Shown: in pieces, positions 1 through 11,219 of the stretch
How positions within the stretch are numbered: position 1 is the stretch's first letter
Layout: each line of letters starts with the position of its first letter
NCBI RefSeq assembly: GCF_003573695.1
Contig: NC_039362.1
Span: 112,819,120 to 112,883,119, forward strand
Length of the DNA: 64,000 bases
Direction: 5' to 3'
Source: Papaver somniferum
Lineage: Eukaryota > Streptophyta > Magnoliopsida > Ranunculales > Papaveraceae
The notes under the pieces: model-generated
Told to the model about the DNA's origin: nothing
Seen by the model: only the letters and a program-made list of their open reading frames with translations
The model's database searches: none
Program-made: the position numbers and the translations under genes

Positions 1-294
1 TTCATCCCAAACCTCAAGATATGCCCTCCAACCCCAAAGTTCATACAAAATGGATCACCATCATCTTGTCTCACAATTTGGCGTGAGAGTAGATAACGCA
101 AAATTGTATTGTTGTTATGGGTTCTAGGCATATCCAGGAAGTGGCCAACTGCCGTTGAAGCAAAGACTGCGTAAGCCTTTTCGCTCAAGCGACCCTTGAT
201 CGTGGACATAAGATTCATAGCTGCGTGATTTGTTACTTTCGGGTAGTTATCTCGATACTTTTGTGGGTGAACAAACTTGCTATACATATGAGAT
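1..294 (-). CDS. Partial DUF1985-type protein (Ulp1 transposon-associated)
   Basis: Reading the - strand from 294 to the window edge gives one open frame of about 98 codons. It contains AVGHFLDMPRTHNNNTILRY, then LLSRQ, and further on FGVGGHILRFGM. This order (GHFLD, then LLSRQ, then a glycine-rich G-x-x-LRFG) is what I know from the plant DUF1985 domain. That domain is found in large families next to Ulp1-like cysteine proteases carried by Mutator-type and related transposons. The gene continues off the left edge, so the protease part, if any, is not visible. A stop lies just upstream of the frame, so this should be an internal exon or a broken copy. Family assignment is from memory of the motif pattern; its function is unknown. 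Confidence 0.6.
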
Positions 295-715
295 GCTTCA
301 AGTCAGTTTCTTCCAAGGATATGCAGCAACTACAATATTTTGAAGGGAGGAGGATTCTTTGACAAGGTTATTCTCAAACCATCTAAAAATTTCAACACCA
401 ATGTAGTTATAAAACGCAAATGTTAATGAATCTAAAAGACTATAACTAACTTTTGGTAATATGTTCATATTACAATCATCTACATTACTATTAAAAATTA
501 CTGCATCTCCAAATGGCAAACCTCACCATCTACAAAATTTACCAAGTGGTAGATGGTGGTGTTATTAGGTAATTCATTATCGGTTGCCTTTGGTAGTATC
601 ATAGAGCACTATAGGGAGAATATATTACCAACTAATGGATCTTCTCTCTTGAAACTTATCTCTAAACAACACTCTGAAAGAAAAGACTTTATGAGAACGA
701 ATGAAACAAACATAC

Positions 716-846
716 TATGGTTCCATTCCTGATGAATTACATTCCGACGATTCAACGGATGCAAAAGCCGTCTCTAAAGATTCTTTGGAATTGACATCAT
801 CTTGGAGGTCAGTATCCGCTGAACCTCCCGTTGTAGTAGCATACAT
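716..846 (-). CDS. Candidate first exon of the DUF1985 gene
   Basis: On the - strand an ATG at 846-844 opens a frame rich in Ser, Glu and Asp (MYATTTGGSADTDLQDDVNS at its start). It runs to a GTATGT splice-donor-like site whose GT is at 715-714. Acidic low-complexity N-termini are common in DUF1985 proteins, and the exon lies on the right strand and side. No acceptor linking it to the DUF1985 frame was pinned down. The stretch 298-519 on the same strand is also open, in another frame, and could be an intervening exon (it ends near AAYPW) or chance. This exon is inference only. Confidence 0.3.
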
Positions 847-1348
847 TTTTCCCTAACACCATGGACAAACAATCAATTTACCTTCACAACAATTCACTCA
901 ACTGCTGATATATAACAAATCAGGTTCATAATTTCAGTGGGTTTCGAGAAAGAAGAACTACACATACTTAAGTTTGCAAAGAATTCTACATCCACTGATT
1001 CTTAATCCCAAAGATATCAAAGGACTAAAAATCTGTATTTAAGATACATGGTTTTATAGGGTCAATATCTGAAAGGAGAAACAATTATCTTTTTTAAGAT
1101 GTTGAACTAAAACATGGTCTTGACAAATTAAATTCAGCGATAAGACCTTAATTACCTGTCCTAATTAGGTCTCCAATTGTAAAATAAACAAATAATTAAG
1201 TATAAGCACGATAGATATGATTTTGCATATCACCGACATGACTATGTAGTAATTTATTATTTTCAGAATTGTCCTAACTATTAGAAACCCATGGAACCAC
1301 TTTACTGAGTATCAATAAGTTTAATGAAGAAGAATTTACCAGTTATGA

Positions 1349-1681
1349 AGCTTTTACCAGTGCCGAAAGCCCAAAACCCTGGACACAATAAAAGCAAAAG
1401 TTAGGAAAACACCTAAATTCATTGAAATCATTCGAGTAACGGTGAAGAACGAGATTGAATTTATCTCACGTTTAATGAATTTGATGGCGGAAGCACTATT
1501 GTGGGAATATTTTGCACCAAATGAACTAGGGTTTGAAGGCGACGAAGGGAGATACTCGCTGCATATCTCAAGAGAAAGAAATGGTATGGTATCCGAAGTA
1601 TGCTTTTCCTATTTATACGACCCATCCAAACGCGACATCAGTGCGACAATTTTTGGGATACATCCGTCATTGGTTAATTAG
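1349..1681 (+). other. Unassigned open frame
   Basis: An open frame of 110 codons ends at a TAG at 1679-1681. It has no early ATG; the first is well inside. The protein is mixed in composition (it includes ALLWEYFAPNELGFEGDEGR and VCFSYLYDPSKRD) and looks more protein-like than most shadow frames here, but I recognise no family. It may be a gene remnant or chance. Confidence 0.2.
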
Positions 1682-2477
1682 ATAGTATCCGGCTCGGGTA
1701 TGTTGGAAAGCTCGTGGTATGTTTCGTGAACTATTTGCAAGCCGTGGTAGTGGGCAATAATATACCCCCAAATGTGCCTTCCAAACATAATTGCACCATG
1801 AAATGTCCTAAATTTCATAAACTGAAAAACGTCAAGAAATTGTTTAAACGAAACACTAAAGGATCGGAATCATGGGACATCTCCTTTCGACAAAGGATTT
1901 TAACAAAAGAGAACAACCACAGATCATGTAACTCAACCTTAATTTACAAAAAAGATGTTTTCCTATTAAAAAAAGGGATCAACTTTCATCCAAGGGTTAT
2001 TAATTCAGTGTCATGAGAAACCTTTATCTAGTCAACTTATGGAAACTAAATGTCAGAAATTAATTAAATTATTTATGAAGCGAGCTTTTTTTCCTGGCTA
2101 AACTGGAGTATACCTAATAAGACAAAATATGGTCATTTGGAAGTAAAATCCAAAACCTCTTAGCCATATATTTTTGAAAATGGCGAAAATATCCTTGTTT
2201 AATTAATACTAATCAAATTTTTTAGTTTAATTAATTTAGTTGGATTAATTAGTTGAAGTTAAAATTTTAAAATTTTGTTTTGGTTAGATTGAACTTTTGG
2301 ATTTTGTTGGAAGATATTTGAGGGTTTTTTTTTGAGTTTTTTTTTTTGAGTTTTTTTTTGACGGAAATGAAACCACACTAACCAAACACTTCTAATAAAG
2401 GGATTGCACAGCTGTTTTATGGTTTCATTCTCTAAATTACAAAAGAAATCAACACTTTCATAAATCACAGTATGAAA
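1682..2477. other. AT-rich non-coding stretch
   Basis: I see no gene. The stretch is AT-rich, with runs of T around 2320-2360 interrupted by GAG. It leads into the stem-loop array and may belong to the same element; no terminal repeats could be matched. Confidence 0.5.
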
Positions 2478-3120
2478 AGTCGGTATGCTCGACTGAGAAA
2501 AAGCATGCTGACTAAGACTTTCAGAACTCAGTCCATGAACAGTCGGCATGCTCCACCGAAACAAAGTATGCCGACCGAACGTTATTTTTTCGGAATTTTA
2601 GTCGTCATGATCGAAAATGTAACTCATTGATGACTGTTTGTCAGTCGTCATGTTATTTTTACAAAACCATGACGACCAATAACAAAATTGGAACACAAGA
2701 AAACTTGTTTTCTGGGAGTCATTAATCGGCATGCTCGACTAAAACTAAGCATGCTGACCAAACATCATTTTTTCGCATTTATAGTCGTCATGGTCGAAAA
2801 TTTTGCACAATGACGACTGCTTATTAGTTGTCATGTTATTTTCATAAAATAATGACGACCAATAACAAAATTGGACACGGGAAAACTTGATTTCTGGGAG
2901 TTATTAGTCGTTATGGTTAAGCCTTTAAAACCTTAACGACTATTCATACTACATCATTAGTCGTCAAGGTTTATGGATGAAGACCATGACAGCCCTGGGA
3001 ATGTTACTTTCAGAAACAAAACTCTTTGAAAAGTCATTACGCTATTCATCCTACAACCTTGAACACTAACAATAAATATGAAAAGTCATCATACTTGACC
3101 AAAAAAATACCATGACGACT
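2478..3120. repeat. Stem-loop array 1 (GTCG-CATG words)
   Basis: About ten consecutive imperfect hairpins, each roughly 40-60 bp. Each pairs a left arm such as GTCGTCATG or GTCGGCATGC with a right arm such as CATGACGAC or GCATGCTGAC. Loops are AT-rich. Part of the array is also a direct tandem duplication with a unit of about 185 bp (2581-2765 against 2766-2950), sharing the block ATGACGACCAATAACAAAAT. No open frame spans it. It is similar in design, but not in sequence, to the arrays at 17431 and 49130. Confidence 0.75.
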
Positions 3121-3408
3121 GTGTACTGTGTTGATACATGAAAATAATTAACCCTAAAAGGGGTAGCCCCTTAGCCTACTAAGGGTTCCTCTTAAGAAGA
3201 ATGAACTTGGGGACTAGTTCCAACCCACAGGATAATGGATGGACCTAGCCCAAAAAGGAAAATCTTGAAATAGTTGGGTCTCATGCCTAACAAGATGTGC
3301 CTTTTTTCTAGTTCCTTGATAACTTGAAAAAGAGGAAGTGGTAGTTTTGTAATATGTTAGCTGGTAGGCTTTGAAAGATGTATGAAATAAGAGAATAAGA
3401 AGCCTACA
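3121..3408. other. Flank of LTR element
   Basis: No gene is visible. It contains GGGGTAGCCCCTTAG near 3160. It ends in AGCCT just before the left LTR; AGCCT also occurs just right of the element, at 9501-9505. Confidence 0.4.
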
Positions 3409-5371
3409 TGTTATAACCGCAAATGCACGGTGTCGGTTGTAGCTTGTGCAAATACGGGTCGAATCCACAGGGACTAGGGTGTGTAAGTTGAAGTTTCCTA
3501 AACTGTTTTCTAAGCTTAACAGAGAACAAAGGCAGTAGCCAAAGGCAAGGCAGTGAAGTAAAATAAAGACAATGAAGCAAAGGTAACAGTGGCAGTGAGG
3601 GAAAGAAACAGTGACTTTAGGCTTAATCACTAAGGCTTTTGATTCCACCTCTAACCTATGTTAAGTCAATTTTCAATGCTAACTCATGTTCTTGCCCCTT
3701 GTTTAGATATTAGTGAGATTCTAGCCTCAGCTAACTATCTAGATAGCAGTGGAGGTTCGAGCCTGCTGCTTATCAAAGAGGTGGTTTTAAGAGAAGGATT
3801 TAGGGTCACTAAGTTAAGTCTAGTCCTAGTAGTAATTGGGGCTCTCACACTGCAACTACCCGCAGATAAGCCACTTAGATGATTAAACCTTCCTAAAGGA
3901 TAATCTAATTACAGCTAAAATGTTCTTCCATAGCACTAACTGTCTGATTAGAGCACAACTAGTCTAAGGTTTGAACAATAAACATTAATCATGAGATGCA
4001 GCACCATCAATCACATGGTTATCCTAACTACAATGTATGTTTGACATACAACGTGAGAGCAATGTGATGAAATGCTTAAATTATAACTGTCCTACACAGT
4101 TTCAGAACACAAGAACATTGTCTACACATTAACCAACTAGCATTAGCATGGAAGCTTCATCTCAACCTTAGCAAGTGATAAATTAAAACATGATGAATAT
4201 GTGAAAATAAAACTGAATTTGAAAGTGAACCAAAAACAGAACATGAACAATTGAGGAACTGGCTAGTCCAGTCCTCTTGGTGGTGCACTGGCTAGTCCAG
4301 GCATATCTCTACAACAACACACACAAGTCCTATTTATACCCAATTTACATAATTAGGGTTCATACACCCAATTCCCAAAAATCCCCAAATACAGTTGAAA
4401 TTAGGGTTTGTAGAAACTTACCCATACTTCTCGAATTTCACTCCTACGCTTCTACCCACTCTGTGTCTGCCTCTCCTGGTCCTTTTCCTGCTCTAGCTCG
4501 ACCTAATTCACTATTTTCACATGCTTAGAGTTTCAGAGAAACGTGTGAAATTAGTGAAGTAGATGGCTCAAGAGAAGGGGAGAGATAGTTGGTGATGGGA
4601 TTTGGAAGAGGGGTGTGGTGGTGGTTGGATTTCTCGTGGTTGTACGGCAGAGTTGGTGGTGGTTGTTTCTCTGCAGAGGGATGGGGGAGGTGAAGTCGAT
4701 TGAGAAGAAGGTTGGGGTGTGTTTGGTTGATGGGTATAGGTATTAGGTACTATGGTGTGAGGCGGAGATAGCAAAGTTTGATGATCTGCGACGCTGAGCC
4801 GTGGGATGTATAAATGATAGATCGATCTAACGGCTATACGTGAAGAGCTTGTAGCGACCGTTGGATTGTATAATACAACGAAATTAACAGTGCAGGATGG
4901 AGTTAGGTGTTGTAGTGTTAGACAGGAGCTTCAGACTTTGATGTACTGGCGATGTTGCGACCATTGGATTCAGATGTGTCCAATCTGACGGCTAGAAAGG
5001 GAAACGGGTATGGATATAGGAAATGGTTCTGGATGAGGGTTTTGGGCCTTGGATATGCCAATCTCATATCTTCTTTAAGAAAAATTCTTCCTCTTCAAGC
5101 CCAGTTCTAACCTTTTGGTCTTGTGCACAACATTCTTCGCGGCTTCCTTGCGTAATTCCTCCCGGCTTTTCACTACTTTTCTGCTCTTTTCCGCTCCGCA
5201 ATTCATCTAACTTTATTTATTACCTAAAAATGCAAAATTAATTAATAAAAATATTTATTCTTGAAAACAATGAAAATACAGAATATGGGATAAAATGTAG
5301 AATTAACGCACAAAAGATGAGTTAAATACCAAGAAAAATATATAAAAATATGCACTTTTTAGCACTCATCA
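3409..5371 (-). repeat. 3' LTR of the non-autonomous element
   Basis: The segment 4253-5371 is nearly identical to 8378-9498, which defines the shared LTR. The outer part (3409-4252) resembles the outer part of the other LTR only in places (for example the GGTTGTAGCT and TCCACAGGGAC words). It is about 560 bp longer, so the two LTRs are not simple twins. The left end at TGTTATAACCGC is inferred from the TG..CA rule. Confidence 0.7.
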
Positions 5372-8075
5372 AATACCCCCAAACCTGAATTTTACTTGTC
5401 CTCAAGTAAAACAAAACTAAGGAAATCCTACCTATACCACTGTCGCTGGTCTCTCGAATGCATTTAGCGTATGCACTAAGCCTTTTAAACCACTAAGTGT
5501 CCCTAGTGGACGAGTGAAGTCTCGTGAAGGTTTGCTTAGAACGTACCTACAAAGTTCTAGGACAAAGTATAAGCTCATGTTCCATCAAATGTGACATGTG
5601 CGAGACAGTTTAAGCTCACATCAAAATGGAGATGTCAATCTAGCTATCAAAGGCACAATCCTAGCACTGATAACAAATAAAGACATGTGATAAGAGTGTA
5701 AAGTGTATCTACACATGTGTAAAGAAAGATCGGATGTTATGACTACTAATCACCAAGAGATAGTTTCTCAGGCTAAGAACCAAGGTCGAAATCTAGCTAG
5801 CTGTCCGGACTTTACGATAATTGTGAATGAGTTGGAGGTATTTCACAATTACTCGCGTTGTACATCAATGGCATACACCCTTCCTTGCTTATTACAATAA
5901 AACACAAAAGATGACTCTTTACATGACTCTTATTTACATTGACTACTCTCTTTTATTTTCGGAACAAGAGAGGATGGAATTGATAAATACTTGATTGATT
6001 TTTTCATTTTTTTCATTCTTTTTTTTTTTTTGACTTTTTTTTTTGATTTTTTTTTTCTGAATATATACATTTTTTTTTTGTAACAAGCAATACTTTTGAT
6101 ACATAAGCAAAAAGAAACAAAAAATTACATGACATTTTGCAAGAGGTAGCCCTTTTTGATGCACCCAGTTAAATTCGATGGTTGTCTTTCTTAATGTAAC
6201 CTCCACCTTCTATCCCAACCAACCAAAGAACAAGCTAGTCAAGTTTCGTTCAGTATTCTAAAGTGATTGGCAACTAAAACTTCCGATAGAACACCTCAAG
6301 GATGAGGCTATACATGTATTGGTAGATCGTGCGTGTGCAAATTTCTTATCACTATGTGAATTGTGCTAGAACCAGGGTGCCTAAATATCTAGACTAAGAC
6401 TCCTAATAAAAATACATATTTGCACAAGAGTCAACATTTCAAGGTAAATGAGCTCCATTTTTATGATTTTTTATTTTTTATTTTTTTCAATTTTTTAATT
6501 TTTTTCAAAAAGAATTCAAAAAGAAGGAGTTCTTGTTTTCAATTATGGCATGTGATCGTGGTATCTACTCTATACCCCCAAACCTAAACTAAACATTATC
6601 CTCAATGTTTCAAAAGATGTAAAGAATTATAATACAACATATGGAGAGGATTATGCTGAGTAGAGAAAAAGGAAAGAGAATACCCGATTTCGGCGAAAGC
6701 AAGATTAGAACTCCGTTATTCAAGGCAAAAATCCAAAATTTTTTTAGCCGAGATCATATTGGATTAGCAATATATATACAAAAGAAATAAAATATTTAAC
6801 TAAGAAACTATCTACTCGATTTTATACAAGAAAATTTGGTTTTTAATGGGATTGGACTTTTTGGGAAAAATTTGGTTTTGTCGGGAGACATTTGGTTTTG
6901 ATGGGAAAAAGAAAAATTTTGGTTTTTAAGGAAACATTTGGAAAACTTTGGTTTTTATGGGAGAAAAACATTTGGTTTTTAATGGGATAAGGAGACCAAG
7001 CCCACTGTTGGGTTTTGCGAAGCCCAGCTACGTTTTTGAAAAACAGGCCCACTGTTGGTGAGTAAAGCTCACTGTTGGTTTTTGGAATTTTGAAATTTTG
7101 GTCCACTCGAACTTTGGTTCAGGCCCACGGTTCAGAAACAAGCCCAGGTAACAATTTGAAATTTGGGCTCTTAAATAGCCAAAGGTCGAGGCCCAACTGG
7201 GCTTTGAAAACGTTTTCTGTTTTTGGGTCAAGCCCACATTGTAAATGTTTAGTTTTCAAATGGATGTTAAGCCCACAGTCCCAGAAATTTAGTTGGGCTT
7301 TGGCTAGATACTAACTAAAATATGAGGCCCAACTGGGCTTTCAAAAGTTCAGTTTTCTTTAATTAAAACAACAGGCCCAAATCAATCTAAAACCACAAGC
7401 CCACAAGAAATTAAACAAACAAGCCCTCAAGAAATTAATTACAAACCCAACAGAAAATATAAGCCCAAATGTTGGGTTTAATATTACAAGCCCACAAGAA
7501 AAATGGAAGCCCACAGGTTGGGTTCTCTTAATGGGTTTAGGCTTACTTGCTTAAGCACAGCCCAGCTGCTCAGTTTGGTTGCAAAAGCCCAGTTGGGCTT
7601 TGGATCATCCTAAGCTTTTGTCTTTGTTGAGGCCCAGTTGGGCTTGACTCAACTTGTTAAGCTTGGCAGAAACTTCAGCAGGCCCAGTTGGGCTTGTGAT
7701 TTTCTCCTCAGCAGCACAGTCCTGTTGGGCTTGGTCTTCAGCAGGCTCACCAGCTCAGGGCTTTGCAGCAGGAGCAGATCAACAGCAACAGGTGCAGAAG
7801 GCAGCAACAGGGAGAGTAACAGCCTCAGTTCCACCAGTTCACCAGCAACATCAGAGGCAGTGCAAATGGGCTAAGCAGTTCACAGCAGTGCACTAAAGCA
7901 ACAGGCAAGAAGATGCTCTGATGTTGTGCAAGAACAGCAAGCCAACAACTAGATGAAGATGTAAACAACAAGAATGCCCTGTAAACAGCAAATGATGCAA
8001 GTGCAGCTGCAACTTAAGAGCAGCATCAAGCAAATGAGCAAAGAAAGAAAAACAACATATGCGCCGCAACCGAGT
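5372..8075 (-). other. Non-coding internal region of LTR element
   Basis: The 2.7 kb between the LTRs has no long frame. Next to the 3' LTR is the polypurine tract (5372-5386 on the + strand, ATACCCCCAAACC). The same motif recurs at about 6571-6584, which suggests a second or nested tract. Long T and A runs lie at 6000-6090 and 6465-6520. The right third is the GCCCA/TGGGC cluster listed separately, followed by a CAG/GCA-rich stretch (7770-8050). Confidence 0.65.
6985..7750. repeat. Cluster of GCCCA/TGGGC words with palindromes
   Basis: Over about 770 bp the word GCCCA or its complement TGGGC occurs more than twenty-five times. Several pairs form the palindromic core GGCCCAACTGGGC or GCCCAGTTGGGC (for example near 7191, 7327, 7588, 7631 and 7681). 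No coding frame explains it. TGGGCC/T is the plant site II (TCP) promoter word, but a role here is only a guess; this may be an expanded simple repeat. Confidence 0.7.
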
Positions 8076-8093
8076 CCCCGGCAGCGGCGCCAA
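8076..8093 (-). promoter_or_regulatory. Primer-binding site (gypsy-type)
   Basis: On the - strand this reads TGGCGCCGCTGCCGGGGA, 6 bases after the LTR end. It matches the PBS pattern of Athila/Tat-type gypsy elements, in which a tRNA primes minus-strand DNA. The same box occurs at about 27982-28001. Confidence 0.7.
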
Positions 8094-8099
8094 AAACTT

Positions 8100-9498
8100 G
8101 ATGGGTTTTATAAACAACCTACAAATTGACCTGCAAGTATACAGGGTCAATTGTAGCTAGAATGGGAAGAAAGGGAAAGTCCACAGGGACAAGGGAGAGC
8201 AAATGTTGTTTTCTAGCTTCTCTAGCTGCTTCCTAAGCTAACATGGAGTTGAATGGACTGATGTATGAGAGCTGAATGGGGGCAGTAAACAGTGAGTGAA
8301 ACAAGTAAAGATTGTGGTGCTAAGACACCACTGTGAAATTGAAATTTACAACATCATTTAAAATAAAAACTAACCCTTGAGGCACTGGCTATTCCAGTCC
8401 TCTTGGGTGAAGCACTGGCTAGTCCAGGCATATCTCTACAACAACACCCACAAGTCCTATTTATACCCAATTTACATAATTAGGGTTCATACACCCAATT
8501 CCCAAAAATCCCCAAATACAGTTGAAATTAGGGTTTGTAGAAATTTACCCATACTTCTCGAATTTCACTCCTACGCTTCTACCCACTCTGTGTCTGCCTC
8601 TCCTGGTCCTTTTCCTGCTCTAGCTCGACCTAATTCACTATTTTCACATGCTTAGGGTTTCAGAGAAACGTGTGAAATTAGTGAAGTAGATGGCTCAAGA
8701 GAAGGGGCGAGATAGTTGGTGATGGGATTTGGAAGAGGGGTGTGGTGGTGGTTGAATTTCTCGTGGCTGTACGGCAGAGTTGGTGGTGGTTGTTTCTCTG
8801 CAGAGGGATGGGGGAGGTGAAGTCGATGGAGAAGAAGGTTGGGGTGTGTTTGGTTGGTGGGTATAGGTATTAGGTACTATGGTGTGAGGCGGAGATAGCA
8901 AAGTTTGATGATCTGCGACGCTGAGCCGTGGGATGTATAAATGATAGATCGATCTAACGGCTATACGTGAAGAGCTTGTAGCGACCGTTGGATTGTATAA
9001 TACAACGAAATTAACGGCGCAAGATGGAGTTAGGTGCTGTAGTGTTAGACAGGAGCTTCATACTTTGATGTACTGGCGATGTTGCGACCATTGGATTCAG
9101 ATGTGTCCAATCTGACGGCTAGAAAGGGAAACGGGTATGGATATAGGAAATGGATCTGGGTGAGGGTTTTGGGCCTTGGATATGCCAAGCCCATATCTTC
9201 TTTAAGAACAATTCTTCCTCTTCAAGCCCAGTTCTAACCTTTTGGTCTTGTGCACAACATTCTTCGCGGCTTCCTTGCGTAATTCCTCCCGGCTTTTCAC
9301 TACTTTTCTGCTCTTTTCCGCTTTGCAATTCATCTAACTTTATTTATTACCTAAAAATGCAAAATTAATTAATAAAAATATTTATTCTTGAAAACAATGA
9401 AAATACAGAATATGGGATAAAATGTAGAATTAACGCACAAAAGATGAGTTAAATACCAAGAAAAATATATAAAAATATGCACTTTTTAGCACTCATCA
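8100..9498 (-). repeat. 5' LTR of the non-autonomous element
   Basis: This repeat has TG..CA ends (- strand TGATGAG to CCCATCA) and is 1399 bp long. The portion 8378-9498 matches the other LTR almost base for base. Relative to that LTR it lacks roughly 560 bp corresponding to about 3660-4200. Confidence 0.75.
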
Positions 9499-9880
9499 AT
9501 AGCCTTATGAGTGTTTATTCATAAGGAGGAGAGGAAGGATTATTATAAAAGGGGAAGAAAGGATATTTAGAAGATCATTCTGAGCTGATCATATCTCTCT
9601 ATTCACCTTTAAGGGGGTAGGCTTGACTTGGAACATACTGCAATTTCAACAATTTCAATTTTTTGATCTAATCTGTCATTCAAATAACAAAACAAAGTCT
9701 AGAAAGAATCTGAAAGAATTAATCGACAATGAACAAAGTATAATTGATGAAATTTTTTCATTTGAAAATGATGAAATATTGCGAAGGAGAAAGGAATTGA
9801 TCATTAGATTGATGATGAAGGATAAGGAAAAGAATAAGGTTTTGATCTAAAACCAAAAGGGGTAGCTTTAGTTATTATTA
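9499..9880. other. Spacer with short Lys/Glu-rich frame
   Basis: There is no clear gene. A 75-codon frame (9623-9850, +) is rich in Lys, Glu and Ile and could be chance in AT-rich DNA. GGGGTAGCTTTAG at about 9859 may be the outer part of the PIF/Harbinger terminal repeat. Confidence 0.4.
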
Positions 9881-10272
9881 GGCCTATTCCTATGCACATG
9901 CCAAACGTCAGATTTTGCCATATATGCACCCACTATGGGTATGCCAAAGTGCCAAACATATATGCTTATATGTCAATTATAACATACAGGCATACACGAC
10001 AGACTTTCCAGCGAGCGATGGACAAATGGTCATAATATCGCTCGTTGGTCATTCCAGCGCCAGCGCTAGTCATTACATCGCTCGCTGACCTGATCATCGT
10101 TCATCAGTTCCTCATCCAATGACTACAATTTTTCCCCTCAATAAATACCCAATTTCAAACTCATTTTAACTCACACCAGAATTTCTAAATCTCTATAGAA
10201 TTTCTCAATCTCTCAATCTTCTTCAAATCTAAAACAATCACACCTTCTCCACAATTCTTAATTTCTTGTAAT

Positions 10273-11219
10273 ATGGATTCAAAAACTCAAATCCAAGGCA
10301 ACAGTAAATGTATAAAACCTCAAAGTCCAGAGTGCAAAATACACCATGGCAGAAGGTGAATGCATTTTTCGTAATTATATATTTTTTACCCAAGATTATA
10401 TCGATGGTGCACAACAACATGGTAACACCATGTGGGAAAATATATTTCGTAAAAGAAGAAACCATTAACATCAATTCCCGTGATGCAAAAGGGTTGACAG
10501 AACACTTCATTGTAATCAACAGGGAAGTAACCGCTTATGTTGGATTGATAATGCAAGCCAAGAGAGGCCGGAAGAGTGGTATTGTAAATGTTGATGTTGA
10601 AAGAAAGGTTCATACGGAATGGCAACGAAACATGGCAAACAGTTCGTTTTGGAAAGTTGTTATCATATTTTGAAGGTGTTGAACAAATATAATCCAGATG
10701 TGTTAGCAGGTAATCAACAAGTACATGAAAGGTCACCATATAATTTTTCTCCCTCAACACCAAATTCTTCACCAGATACCCCAAGAAACCCAAATGTCAA
10801 CTTAGTTCTCAATAATGATGATGGTAAGAGAAAACTTACAGGGAGGAACAATGCAAGACTGGCTAGAAAATTAGCTCAAGAAGGAGGAAGTTCCAGTATT
10901 TAACATGGTGGAGTTTATGGAACATCAAAAGACCGTCGAGAAGCAAAGAGCAGTTGATATGAAATTTCAAAAGAGGGAGAGTAAGAAAAGTCGTCTTTCT
11001 CAAGAAAAATTTGGGTTTGACTATGACAAGCATAACATTCTTCAAGCTAACACTTCAATTATGAACGCCCAACAAAAACATGTGTGGCAAATCGAATTTG
11101 ACAGGATTCAAGCACATATTGAACAACAAGATGGATTTACTAACAACCAACCTAGTGGTGATGATGATGAGGATGAGTTCAATGATGAGTTCGATGTAGT
11201 AGTTCCTCTAGATGATTGA
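10273..11219 (+). pseudogene. PIF/Harbinger ORF1, SANT/Myb-like DNA-binding protein (frameshifted)
   Basis: This is the accessory protein of PIF/Harbinger elements, which binds DNA and the transposase. Pieces of one protein run through three frames. The ATG at 10273 starts MDSKTQIQG. Then come FTQDYIDGAQQHGNTMW and KGLTEHFIVINREVTAYVGL, matching the helix region W-x-x-I-N-R-E-V of this family. VDVERKVHTEWQ is followed in another frame by KQFVLESCYHILKVLNKYN, which corresponds to the conserved F-x-L-x-x-C-W-x-I-L-K. A Ser/Pro linker, TGRNNARLARK and a basic then acidic C-terminus end at 11219. At least three frameshifts and an in-frame TAA at about 10902 mean no full product can be made. A TATA-like ATAAATA lies near 10144. 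The family match is by motif pattern. Confidence 0.8.

Larger units (their letters stand above)
3409..9498 (-). mobile_element. Non-autonomous LTR retrotransposon (gypsy-type PBS)
   Basis: Two direct repeats (3409-5371 and 8100-9498) flank 2.7 kb of non-coding sequence. Read on the - strand, the LTRs begin TGATGAGTGCTAAAAAG. The 5' LTR is followed within a few bases by the primer-binding-site-like TGGCGCCGCTGCCGGGGA. A polypurine tract (GGTTTGGGGGTATT) immediately precedes the 3' LTR. No gag or pol frame exists inside, so it must have been moved by proteins from another element. The PBS type is the one I know from Athila/Tat gypsy elements. A clear 5-bp target duplication is not seen with TG..CA ends; AGCCT occurs a few bases outside both ends. 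Confidence 0.8.

Noticed and set aside
5943..6206. Lys-rich small protein at 5943-6206, - strand
   Set aside because: Translation of long A/T runs in the non-coding interior of an LTR element.
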